Assembly: GCF_003323715.1 (NCBI RefSeq)
Contig: NZ_QOIN01000048.1
Span: 682,001-746,000, forward strand
Direction of reading: 5' to 3'
From: Streptomyces diacarni
Lineage (GTDB): Bacteria; Actinomycetota; Actinomycetes; Streptomycetales; Streptomycetaceae
Length of the DNA stretch: 64,000 nt
Of the stretch, positions 42,731 to 51,453 are shown one piece after another. Numbering within the stretch: the first letter of the stretch is position 1; every line of letters starts with the position of its first letter. Both the position numbers and the translations under genes were made by a program. The notes beneath the pieces were generated by a model. It had not been told where the DNA came from, did not search any database, and saw only the letters and a list, made by a program, of their open reading frames with translations.

Positions 42731-43119
42731 GGGACGCCTGCGGCCGCCGTCGCCCCGCGCGGCGTCGGCCCCTGCGGCCACCACCGTCTTCGTCTCCGTC
42801 GTCATCCCGGATTTCGCATGGGTGACGGCGCTGCTCCAGTCGGCCGTGCCTTGGCCTTCGTCTCCGTGTGGGTGACGGCGCTGCCCGAGTCGGCCCTGCT
42901 CTCGGCTCCGTTCCCGTCTTCGTGTGGGTGAGCGCCTCGCTCCAGTCGGATGCGCCCTCGTCTTCGTGTGGGGGACATCGCTTCACCCGGGCGGGCGGGC
43001 GCTCGGTGTGAAGCGCGGGCGCGCACGGGGGCGCTTTCGTGCAGAACCTGTCGCCGCTGATCAGCACCGCTCTACGGTCGAGTCTGCGAGGTGGGCGGGG
43101 TCAGCGCGGAGGTGCACGG
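42731..43119. repeat. gap after truB with ~50-bp degenerate tandem repeats
   Basis: This 389-base gap contains no recognised gene. TGGGTGACGGCGCTG occurs at 42819-42833 and again exactly 50 bases later at 42869-42883; diverged copies begin at 42925 and 42969. Each copy is preceded by TCGT(C/G)T-rich sequence and, in the first three, followed by CAGTCGG or GAGTCGG. The last 130 bases (42990-43119) carry the ribosome binding site GGAGG of the next gene and no other clear signal. Confidence 0.6.
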
Positions 43120-46100
43120 ATGGCGGTGGTGTGCGGCAGACCCACGCTGGTGCGCGTGTGCGACCTGGCGGGCAGGGAGCGCGGGGTCGGCTTCCTCGCC
43201 GACGAGTCGGGCACCGTCGTCACCAGTCACGAAGCCGTGGACGGCCTGGCCAAGGTCGTCCTCCACGCGGGCACCGGCACCTGCCTGGCAGCGGACGGCG
43301 ACATCACCCAGCTGCCCGAGTGGGACCTGGCGCTCGTCCGCACCCAGGGGCTTGACCTCGCGCCGCTGGTGATCGGACGCGAGCGTCCGCACGCGGGCGG
43401 CCAGGTCGGCCTGCTCACCCCCGACGGCACCGTCTCCGCCACCCTGAGCGGACCCGCGGGTGCCGTCTACACCTCCACAGTCCGCTACCACCGGCTGGAG
43501 CGCCTGCTCAGGCTCGATCTGCCCGAGGCGGACCGCACCCGTCTGCACCTGTCCAGCAGGGCGACAGGCACTCCCGTCGTGGACTCGGCCACCAGCGCCG
43601 TCCTCGGCGTCCTGGGCACCGCGCTGCACGCCTCCCCGGAGGCGCCCCACGCCCTCGCGGTGCCGCTGCACGCCGCCGCTGAACTTACGCCCGACGGGCC
43701 GCTCGGCCTGCTGCTGCGGCGCAACGCCGCCTGCGCGCCCGGATTCGGACCCGATCTGAACCTGGCCGGGGTGCTGCGGCTGGCGGCGGCCTCGGTGAGC
43801 CGGGCGACGGAGCGCTGCGCGCACGCGGTCGCCCGACCCCTGGTGGCCGAGACACTCGACCGGTTCACGCGCAGCTCGGCCACCGTCGTCGCCCTGACCG
43901 GCGATCCCGGCGCGGGACGCACCACGGAGCTGGCGGCTCTCGCCGCCCGCCGTGCGCACGGCACCGTCCCGGCTCCCAGCGTGTGGCTGCGCGGCGCCGA
44001 TCTGCGGCCGGACGACGGCGGTCTGCGGGACGCCGTCGGCCGCGCACTCGCGGTGGCAGGCCGGGACCTCGCCGCTCCTTCCCCCTGCGCCCGGGCGGGA
44101 GCGGGAGACGGTGCGCCCGTCACCGGCGATCCCCCCGACACGGACCCCGACGTGGCGGCCCGCCTGGCACGTGCGGCGGGCCGTCCGCTGCTGGTCCTCC
44201 TGGACGCGCCGGAAGAGATGCCGCCCTCCCTCGCGTCGAGGCTGCGCCAGTGGGTTCTTCGCACTGCCGGCTGGCTGCGCACGGCCGGCGTGCGGCTCGC
44301 CGTGGCCTGCCGCCCCGCACACTGGGAGCAGACGGGTGCGCTGTTCCCTCCGGACATGCTGTTCACCGCGCGGGGGACTGCCGGGTGCGTACGGTTGGGC
44401 GCGCTGCCACCGCGGCAGGCCGCCCGCGTCCGCGCCGCGTACGGTCTGCCCGACGCGGCCCTGGCTCCTCGCGACGCGGGGCACCCTCTCGCCATCCGGA
44501 TGCTCGCCCAGGTACGTGCCGCACAGGGCCTCCGAGGCGGCGAGAGCGCCGAGCGGCAGGGGGCGCGAGACGAGTCCGCGTCCGCCCGTGGTGCGTCCCT
44601 GCCGCCGTCCGCGGGAGGTGCCTGCGAGTCGTCTGCGGGCAGCGCGTGCGCGTCGCTGTCGGCCGGTGGAGCGCCCCGGCCGGCGCGGCACGAGATCCTC
44701 TCCGCCTTCTTCGACCTGCTCTGTCTGCGCGTCGCACACCGTCTCGCCGCACGCGAGGGAAGCGACGCGACGACGGCCGACGCCGACCGCACCCGCACGG
44801 CGGAACGGGCCCCTGCGACGCCGCGCCGAGCGGCACCACTCTCCGCGGCACCACTCTCCGCGACACCATGTCCTGCGACCGTCCTCAGACTGGCCGCGCG
44901 GGTGTCGGGCCAGCTGCACGACGCCGCACGGCGCTGCCTGGAAGACGGAGGCGGAGAGTTGAGCCGTGCGCTCTTCGACACGCTCTTCCCCTGGAGCGGT
45001 GGATGGGCCTCCGCCGTGCTCGCGGAGGGCGCCCTCGCGCCGGCGGGCGACGGATACCGCTTCGTGGACGAGGAACTCGCCGACTGGCTCCAGGGCGGCC
45101 ATGTGCAGCTCGACGCGGCGTTGGAGACGCTCGTGCACAAGAGGAGCGGTGCTGTCGCGGCGCCGGTGCCGCGACACCGCATCGGGCCCGTTGTCCAGGC
45201 GCTCCTGTGGTGTGACCGCAGGGAGGGTCCGGAAGGCCTCGTGCCGCGGCTGCGGCTGCTGGTGGACGTCCTCGCAGCGGGAGGCACGGACACCGACGCG
45301 GCATGGTGGGCCGCGCACCTGCTGGGGCAGGCACTGCCGCGGGTGCCGGACGCGTATCCCTACGCGCGGGTGCTCAGGAGCCTGGCCGAGTACGTGGCCG
45401 AACGGGAGTCCGACGAGCCGTCCGACGAGCCGTCCGACGCCGCGACGGAGGACGCGTTCGGGCCCGGCTTCTGGCGTGCGCTGCCGTTGAGGACCGACCA
45501 CAAGGCGGAGCTGCTGCGTCTGCTGCTGCCCGCCGACCCGCCCGCCGACGCTCTGGGACGGGGCCAGGGGCGCCGCCGGGACCGGTACGTGGACGTACTG
45601 GGCGAACTGCTGGCAGCCGAGCCCCGCGCCCTCCAGCCACTGCTGTGCGAGTGGTTCAGCGACCTGCGGCCGCTGCGAAGACGAGCCGACATGCGGATCG
45701 AGCCCCCGCCCACCGTCGCAGGAGCCGCACAGGCGCTCCTCCACACCCACCGTGGGCGCGCCGTGGACGACCTGTGCGACGCGCTCGCGGCGGCCGCGCA
45801 CTCCCGCGCGGACGATCTGCTCGCCGAGCTGGCCGACGACGAGCCCTCCGCGCTGTGCCGAGCGGTGCACCGGTGGGCACGGGACCCGCGCGGCCAACGG
45901 GCGGTGACGTCCGCCACCTACGCGCTACGGCTCGCCCGCCGCAACGGCACGCAGAGCGACCGCGAGTCGCTGCGCCGGGCTGCCCGCGCGCTGCTCAGTC
46001 GCGCGGAGGTCCGCGATTCCCACGAGATCGCGCTCACCGTCCTCGTCCGTGATCCGCACAGCCGTCCCCGCCACCTGGGAGCCGCGCTGCGGCGTTTCGC

Positions 46101-46707
46101 CGAGTCGGGAGGCAGCGAACTGGCCGCCGCGCTCAGCAACGCGTGCACGACCCACCCGGAGCAGGTGTTCGCCGCCTTCCACGCGCTCCTGACCGATTCC
46201 GCCTCCGCCACGGCACGCTCCCAGGCCGTACGATCCCTTGCCTGCCTGCGCACCCCTGCCCTCGCCCGGAGGGCGGCGACGCTCGTACGGCAGCACGCCG
46301 CGGTGAGCCCCGGGCTCGCCCGCGAGGACGTGGCCGCCTACGTGGCGATCAGGCTTCGCCACGGCCCCGCCGCCCGCGCGGTGCTGCGCCCCTTGGTGGG
46401 AGAGCTGCTGCGCGACCAGGGGCCCGCGTTCCGGACGCGGCTGGCTCGTGCGCTCGGTGCCGGCCGCGGCCGCCTCCGCGACGAACTGCTCGACCTGCTG
46501 GTGACCGGCGAGTCCGAAACCTCCGTCCTGCAGGCCGCGCTGGAGGCGGCGATGCGGGGCAAGACGCTGCCGGCCCCTCGACAGGGGGACGAGAACCCGG
46601 AGGATCAGCTGCTACGGCGGATCGGGCTCCGTATGGGCACCACCGCGCAGGGGGCCGCCGCCTTCGACCGTACGCGTGCCCTGCTCACCCCTGAACGGCC
46701 CGAGTGA
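43120..46707 (+). CDS. large trypsin-like/P-loop NTPase fusion protein
   Basis: A 1195-residue protein. Residues about 5-190 look like a trypsin-like protease domain: GVGFLADESGTVVTSHEAV places a histidine (H37) as in VLTAHH motifs, LPEWDLALV gives the aspartate (D69), and RATGTPVVDSATSAVLGV matches the GxSGxPV block but with threonine (T149) where the catalytic serine should be. A STAND/AAA-like domain follows: GDPGAGRT at 261-268 is a Walker A with arginine (R267) in place of lysine, and LLVLLD at 356-361 is a Walker B. The remaining 700 residues are mainly helical, Ala/Leu/Arg-rich and repeat-like, with one disordered stretch near 480-600. The ATG has GGAGG seven bases upstream. It sits between truB and ribF. 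Function is unknown. Confidence 0.7.
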   Translation: MAVVCGRPTLVRVCDLAGRERGVGFLADESGTVVTSHEAVDGLAKVVLHAGTGTCLAADGDITQLPEWDLALVRTQGLDLAPLVIGRERPHAGGQVGLLTPDGTVSATLSGPAGAVYTSTVRYHRLERLLRLDLPEADRTRLHLSSRATGTPVVDSATSAVLGVLGTALHASPEAPHALAVPLHAAAELTPDGPLGLLLRRNAACAPGFGPDLNLAGVLRLAAASVSRATERCAHAVARPLVAETLDRFTRSSATVVALTGDPGAGRTTELAALAARRAHGTVPAPSVWLRGADLRPDDGGLRDAVGRALAVAGRDLAAPSPCARAGAGDGAPVTGDPPDTDPDVAARLARAAGRPLLVLLDAPEEMPPSLASRLRQWVLRTAGWLRTAGVRLAVACRPAHWEQTGALFPPDMLFTARGTAGCVRLGALPPRQAARVRAAYGLPDAALAPRDAGHPLAIRMLAQVRAAQGLRGGESAERQGARDESASARGASLPPSAGGACESSAGSACASLSAGGAPRPARHEILSAFFDLLCLRVAHRLAAREGSDATTADADRTRTAERAPATPRRAAPLSAAPLSATPCPATVLRLAARVSGQLHDAARRCLEDGGGELSRALFDTLFPWSGGWASAVLAEGALAPAGDGYRFVDEELADWLQGGHVQLDAALETLVHKRSGAVAAPVPRHRIGPVVQALLWCDRREGPEGLVPRLRLLVDVLAAGGTDTDAAWWAAHLLGQALPRVPDAYPYARVLRSLAEYVAERESDEPSDEPSDAATEDAFGPGFWRALPLRTDHKAELLRLLLPADPPADALGRGQGRRRDRYVDVLGELLAAEPRALQPLLCEWFSDLRPLRRRADMRIEPPPTVAGAAQALLHTHRGRAVDDLCDALAAAAHSRADDLLAELADDEPSALCRAVHRWARDPRGQRAVTSATYALRLARRNGTQSDRESLRRAARALLSRAEVRDSHEIALTVLVRDPHSRPRHLGAALRRFAESGGSELAAALSNACTTHPEQVFAAFHALLTDSASATARSQAVRSLACLRTPALARRAATLVRQHAAVSPGLAREDVAAYVAIRLRHGPAARAVLRPLVGELLRDQGPAFRTRLARALGAGRGRLRDELLDLLVTGESETSVLQAALEAAMRGKTLPAPRQGDENPEDQLLRRIGLRMGTTAQGAAAFDRTRALLTPERPE

Positions 46708-46903
46708 ACCGACGGCGGAACGACCGTCCGACGAGCGGCCCCTGCGGGCCGCTGACATCCGCCGCTCCGGTTTCCCCGCCCGGCCTGGAGGTGGGTCCGT
46801 GCGGGGCCCAGGCGCACGGCATGGCACCCTTGGACCGGCGAGACCCATCGTCATCACCATCGGCTGAAGACACTGGCGAACCAGGTAGCGACGAGGAGCA
46901 GAC

Positions 46904-47851
46904 GTGCAGCGCTGGCGTGGCTTGGAGGACATCCCCGAGGGCTGGGGGCGCAGCGTCGTCACCATCGGCTCGTACGACGGGGTGCACCGGGGGCACCAGC
47001 TCATCCTCGGGAAGGCGGTGCAGCGCGCCAGGGAGCTGGGGGTACCCGCTGTCGCCGTCACCTTCGACCCGCATCCCAGCGAAGTGGTGCGGGCGGGCAG
47101 CCACCCCCCGCTGCTGGCGCCGCACCACCGGCGTGCGGAACTCATGGGCGAACTGGGCGTGGACGCCGTCCTCGTGCTGCCCTTCACCGCCGAGTTCTCC
47201 CAGCTCTCGCCCGCCGACTTCGTGGTGAAGGTCCTCGTGGACAAGCTCCATGCGCGCAGCGTCGTGGAGGGGCCCAACTTCCGGTTCGGCCACAAGGCGG
47301 CAGGCACCGTGGCGTCCCTCACCGAGCTGGGGGAGACCTACGACTACGAGGTGATCGTCGTCGACCTCTTCGAGCGTGACCGCAGTGGTGAGGCGTTCTC
47401 CTCCACCATGGCGCGTCGGCTGGTCGCCGAGGGCGATGTGCGCGGTGCCGCCGAAGTGCTGGGCCGTCCGCACCGGGTCGAGGGGATCGTGGTGCGTGGA
47501 GCGCAGCGCGGCCGGGACCTGGGCTACCCCACGGCGAACCTCGACACGCTTCCGCACACCGCCGTTCCGGCCGACGGCGTGTACGCCGGCTGGCTCACGG
47601 TCGAGGGCGAGGCCATGCCCGCGGCGATCTCCGTCGGAACGAACCCGCAGTTCGAGGGCACCGAGCGCACCGTCGAGGCGTACGCGATCGACCGCGTCGA
47701 CCTAGACCTGTACGGCATGCACGTGGGGGTCGACTTCCTCGACTACATCCGCGGTCAGGAGAGGTTCGACACGCTCGACGCGCTCACGGCACGGATGGCG
47801 CAGGACGTGGACGAGGCACGGGCGAAGGTCGCGGCGGCCGACGAGAGCTGA
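46904..47851 (+). CDS. ribF: bifunctional riboflavin kinase/FAD synthetase
   Basis: Makes FMN and FAD from riboflavin and ATP; 315 residues. The N-terminal nucleotidyltransferase domain shows IGSYDGVHRGHQ (the HxGH motif) and VVEGPNFRFGHKAAG. The C-terminal flavokinase domain shows RGRDLGYPTANLD and PADGVYAGW. GAGGAG lies five bases before the GTG. In actinomycetes ribF commonly follows truB; here the trypsin-like protein gene sits between them. A strong terminator follows. Confidence 0.95.
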   Translation: MQRWRGLEDIPEGWGRSVVTIGSYDGVHRGHQLILGKAVQRARELGVPAVAVTFDPHPSEVVRAGSHPPLLAPHHRRAELMGELGVDAVLVLPFTAEFSQLSPADFVVKVLVDKLHARSVVEGPNFRFGHKAAGTVASLTELGETYDYEVIVVDLFERDRSGEAFSSTMARRLVAEGDVRGAAEVLGRPHRVEGIVVRGAQRGRDLGYPTANLDTLPHTAVPADGVYAGWLTVEGEAMPAAISVGTNPQFEGTERTVEAYAIDRVDLDLYGMHVGVDFLDYIRGQERFDTLDALTARMAQDVDEARAKVAAADES

Positions 47852-47890
47852 ATCCGCCTGCACGGAGGGGGACGGGAGCGGAACTTTCCT

Positions 47891-47932
47891 GCACGAAGGG
47901 GCCTGCGGAGTCATCCGCAGGCCCCTTCGTGC
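47891..47932. terminator. bidirectional terminator between ribF and the EspI-like gene
   Basis: A perfect 19-bp inverted repeat (47891-47909 with 47914-47932, arm beginning GCACGAAGGGGCC) is closed by the 4-base loop GTCA. It lies between convergent stop codons and ends with the sequence TTCGTGC on the plus strand. Confidence 0.85.
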
Positions 47933-47992
47933 GAGGTGGCCCCCCGGGCCCGGCCCGCTCTCAGTCGCGACCGGGCCGGGCCGAGCCGGTGG

Positions 47993-50900
47993 CTACTGCT
48001 GCCAGCCGCTGCCGGGTTGGGGCTGCCCGGGCCGGCCCGTGCCACCGGGCGGACCGGGATATCCGTAGCCCGGGCCCCCACCGTAGGGGGGCTGCTGCTG
48101 AGCGGCCGGCTGACCACCGGGCGCGGGAACGCCCGGCTGTCCCATCGGGGCCTGCCCCGGCACACCGCCCTGGCCGGGCATCGGCGGGGCGAGTTGCGGC
48201 GGCGGATTGCCGTCCGCCGTCCACAGCCCCTGCTCGCGCTGAGCACGCACGAAGTCCTCGGCGATCATCGCGGACAGGTTGAAGTACGCCTCCCTCGTGC
48301 GCGGCCGCATCATGTTCAGGTCGAGCTCGGCACCGGCCGACAGGTGCTCGTCGAACGGGACGGTCACCACGCCGCGGCAGCGCGTCTCGAAGTGGGAGAC
48401 GATGTCCTCGACCCTGATCATCTTTCCGGTCTCGCGCACCCCGGAGATCACGGTGATGCTCCGCTGCACGAGGTCCGAATAGCCGTGCGCGGCCAGCCAG
48501 TCCAGCGTGGTGCTCGCGCTGCTCGCCCCGTCCACGGACGGGGTGGAGATGATGATCAACTGGTCGGCCAGGTCGAGCACTCCCCGCATGGCCGAGTACA
48601 GCAGGCCCGTGCCCGAGTCCGTCAGGATGATCGGGTACTGCTTGCCCAGGATGTCGATGACGCGCCGGTAGTCGTCGTCGTTGAACGTCGTCGAGATCGC
48701 CGGGTCGACGTCGTTCGCCAGGATCTCCAGGCCGGAGGGTGCCTGCGAGGTGAACCTGCGGATGTCCATGTAGCTGTTGATGTACGGGATCGCCGTCACC
48801 AGGTCGCGGATCGTCGCGCCCGTCTCACGGCGGACCCGGCGGCCCAGCGTGCCCGCGTCCGGATTCGCGTCGATGGCGATGACCTTGTCCTGGCGCTCGG
48901 TGGCGAGCGTGGATCCCAGAGCCGTTGTCGTCGTCGTCTTGCCGACACCGCCCTTGAGGCTGATCACGGCGATCCGATAGCACGACAGCACCGGCGTGCG
49001 GATCAACTCCAGCTTCCGCTGTCGCTCCGCCTCCTCCTTCTTGGCGCCGAACTTGAAGCGCCCGCCCTTGTTGCCCGACTGCGGACGCGGCTTCTTCTTG
49101 CTGTTGATCAGCCGGTCCGAGGACAACTCGACCGCTGCCGTGTACCCCAGCGGTGACCCCGACTGGTCCGTCCGCCGCGGGTCGACAGCGCCCGGATACG
49201 GCTGGACCGGAGCCTGCGGCTGAGCCGGTACCTGTCCCTGCGGCTGAGCCGGGAGAGCCGGGTGCTGCGGGTGGGGCGGTGACTCGGGCAGTGCTTGAGG
49301 GTTCGGCACCGGATATGCCGGCGAGGCAGGCGGCTGGTCCTGTTGCTGGTCCTGGCCCTGCCCCGGCAGGTGGGACTGTTGCTGTTGCTGTTGCTGTTGC
49401 TGCGGCAGCGGTGGCTGCTGCTGGGGCGGAACCGGCTGTCCGGGGAGATGGCTCTGTCCCGGGGCCGGATACTGCCCGGGCTGGCCCTGCTGCCCCTGCG
49501 GAGGTGCGGGCGGCTGCTGCTGCCCGTACGCCGCCTGACCCGGCTGCACCTGCTGCGGCGGTGACGGGTAGCCCGGCTGTCCCTGCGGTTGACCAGCCGG
49601 CTGCGCGGGCGGCACCACGACACCGCCGTGGGGCTGCTGCTGTGCCGCCGGGCCCTGCGGATAGCCGTAGCGGCTCTCTTGACCGTACTGAGGCCCCTGC
49701 TGGCCCTGTTGTTGGCCCGGTTGCTGCTCCGGGAGACCGGGCTGCGGCAGTTGTTGCGGCTGTTGCGGTGCGTGAGGGGAGGCAGGGGCGTCGTGCCGCG
49801 CCGCGTCAGCGGCCGGCGCGGGTGCCGCGGGCTGGAAGTCGGGCGGCAGCGGCGGAAGTGGCTGTGCGCCACCGGCCCCGCCGCCCGCCGTACCGCCAGG
49901 GCCGGCAGCGGGCGAGCTGTCGGCGACGGGAGAGGCGGACCAGGGGGCCGCCCCCTGCGGCGGGGCTGCGGGCGAGAGGGGATGGGGCGGCACCGCGTCC
50001 TGCGGTTCCGCGTCCCGCGGCTCGGCGGGCGCCGGCGCGGGCGGAGCGTCGTACCGGCGCTCCGCGGAGGGGGCCGCCAGGTCGAAGTCGTAGGAGGAGG
50101 GGGCCGCGTCCTGCGGCTCCCGCCCGCCGTCCGTACGCTCCTCACCCTCAGGGGTGGCCGCCTCCGGGAAGTCGTCGGCTGCCACGGAGGTCCCGTCCTG
50201 GGCGGCCTCGTCCTGCCTGCGTTCCTCCTGCTCCGCATAGGCGGCGATCTCCCGGCGCAGCTCGGATGCGGAGAACCGCATGGTCGCGCCGTCCTCGCCC
50301 TGCACCCGTGCGGGGGTCTCCTGGCGCTCTTCCGGCGCCTCCTGACGCTCCTGTCCCTCCTCGGGGCTCGCGGCGGACGAAGCGCGCCAACTCGGCGCGA
50401 CGTCGTCCCCCTGGGAGGTGTCGGCCGCCTCGCCCTCCTGCGCCGCCTCCGTCTTATCCTGCTCCCGCTGCGCCGCGTACTCGTGTGCCTCGTCGGAGCC
50501 GGACGGCAGCGCGACGTCGTCCGGGACAGCGAGGTCCGTGTCGTTGGCGCGCTCGCCTGCCCCTGGTACGGACGCGGAAATCGACTGCGCCGACATGCCG
50601 GGCGAGTCCGCGCCGAAGGAGTCGGGCCCCAGCCCGTCGTCTGCCTCGTCCGCCCGCTCGCCCGTCTGAGCCGTCCGCGGTGCGACGGCATCGCTCTCCT
50701 CGGCGGTGTCGGCGAACGTCCCGGGCACGTCGGTGAATCCGCCGGCGGCGTCGGCGAACCCGCCGGAGGGAGCCGGGGCGGAGTTCAGTCCGTCCGCCTC
50801 GTCGCCACTCGTCCCCGCCGCCTCTTCTCCGCTGCCCCGCACAGAGGTGTCACTGTCACGTACGGAAGCGTCGGGGTCCTGCACGGAAGCGCCGCTGTCC

Positions 50901-51340
50901 CGCGCTGGGGCCTCGCTGTCCGCTTCCGGAGCGTTCTGCTCACCGAACGGCTGCAGCGAGGGAAAAGCGGGGAGTTCGGAGCCGGGAGCCGCGCCGGCGG
51001 TTGGGCCCGCGCCAGGGGCCGTGTCGGGGGCGGGCGGCGCGGCAGGCGGGGGCGGTGTTGGCGAACTCGCCCACCAGTCGCCCTGTTCGGCACGCGCACC
51101 GGCGGCCTCCGCGCCGCCCGATGAGGCGTCCGCGCTGTCCGTCCCGGCCGCGCTCCCCGAGGGCGCCTCGGGCTCCGGTCGGCCGCCACCCGCGTCCTGC
51201 GTGTACCAGGCGGGCGGTGTGTAGTCGATGGTGAACTGGCCCGTCGACTCCACCTCGCTCTCGGCATCCGCTTCCGCGTCGAGCTGATCCGAGCCGGGCA
51301 TGGTCCCGCGGACGCGGATCTCGTCCCGGTCGCTGCTCAC
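47993..51340 (-). CDS. EspI-like ESX-associated protein: long disordered region plus ParA/MinD-type ATPase
   Basis: A 1115-residue protein. About 740 residues are Pro/Gln/Glu/Ala-rich and disordered, with an acidic first half and then Q/P/G repeats including a run of nine glutamines. The C-terminal domain is a MinD/ParA-like ATPase with the deviant Walker A KGGVGKTTTTT near residue 795, AIDANPDAGTLGRR and SAGAELDLNMMRPRTREAY. The same layout is seen in mycobacterial EspI of ESX-1. The GTG start is preferred because AGGAGG precedes it by four bases; an ATG seven codons upstream has a weaker site. A -10 box lies upstream, and the ESX genes follow in the same direction on the minus strand. Confidence 0.75.
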   Translation of the reverse strand: MSSDRDEIRVRGTMPGSDQLDAEADAESEVESTGQFTIDYTPPAWYTQDAGGGRPEPEAPSGSAAGTDSADASSGGAEAAGARAEQGDWWASSPTPPPPAAPPAPDTAPGAGPTAGAAPGSELPAFPSLQPFGEQNAPEADSEAPARDSGASVQDPDASVRDSDTSVRGSGEEAAGTSGDEADGLNSAPAPSGGFADAAGGFTDVPGTFADTAEESDAVAPRTAQTGERADEADDGLGPDSFGADSPGMSAQSISASVPGAGERANDTDLAVPDDVALPSGSDEAHEYAAQREQDKTEAAQEGEAADTSQGDDVAPSWRASSAASPEEGQERQEAPEERQETPARVQGEDGATMRFSASELRREIAAYAEQEERRQDEAAQDGTSVAADDFPEAATPEGEERTDGGREPQDAAPSSYDFDLAAPSAERRYDAPPAPAPAEPRDAEPQDAVPPHPLSPAAPPQGAAPWSASPVADSSPAAGPGGTAGGGAGGAQPLPPLPPDFQPAAPAPAADAARHDAPASPHAPQQPQQLPQPGLPEQQPGQQQGQQGPQYGQESRYGYPQGPAAQQQPHGGVVVPPAQPAGQPQGQPGYPSPPQQVQPGQAAYGQQQPPAPPQGQQGQPGQYPAPGQSHLPGQPVPPQQQPPLPQQQQQQQQQSHLPGQGQDQQQDQPPASPAYPVPNPQALPESPPHPQHPALPAQPQGQVPAQPQAPVQPYPGAVDPRRTDQSGSPLGYTAAVELSSDRLINSKKKPRPQSGNKGGRFKFGAKKEEAERQRKLELIRTPVLSCYRIAVISLKGGVGKTTTTTALGSTLATERQDKVIAIDANPDAGTLGRRVRRETGATIRDLVTAIPYINSYMDIRRFTSQAPSGLEILANDVDPAISTTFNDDDYRRVIDILGKQYPIILTDSGTGLLYSAMRGVLDLADQLIIISTPSVDGASSASTTLDWLAAHGYSDLVQRSITVISGVRETGKMIRVEDIVSHFETRCRGVVTVPFDEHLSAGAELDLNMMRPRTREAYFNLSAMIAEDFVRAQREQGLWTADGNPPPQLAPPMPGQGGVPGQAPMGQPGVPAPGGQPAAQQQPPYGGGPGYGYPGPPGGTGRPGQPQPGSGWQQ

Positions 51341-51402
51341 AATGCCTCCTGCTGTGGTCATTCACCCCGGTTTGCCGCGCGCCCGCCCACGCGCGTCCAT
51401 CC

Positions 51403-51408
51403 AGCCTA
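51403..51408 (-). promoter_or_regulatory. -10 box of the EspI-like gene
   Basis: On the minus strand the hexamer reads TAGGCT within an AT-rich patch (TGATGATTAGGCT), 62 bases before the GTG start. It gives the EspI-like gene its own promoter downstream of the eccE operon. No clear -35 box. Confidence 0.4.
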
Positions 51409-51453
51409 ATCATCACAACTACCGCTACGGGAGTGCGGTCCGCGGTCGGACGC

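Noticed and set aside
43072..45897. Long minus-strand frame opposite the trypsin-like protein gene
   Set aside because: No recognisable protein pattern; the plus frame has a ribosome binding site and domain motifs.
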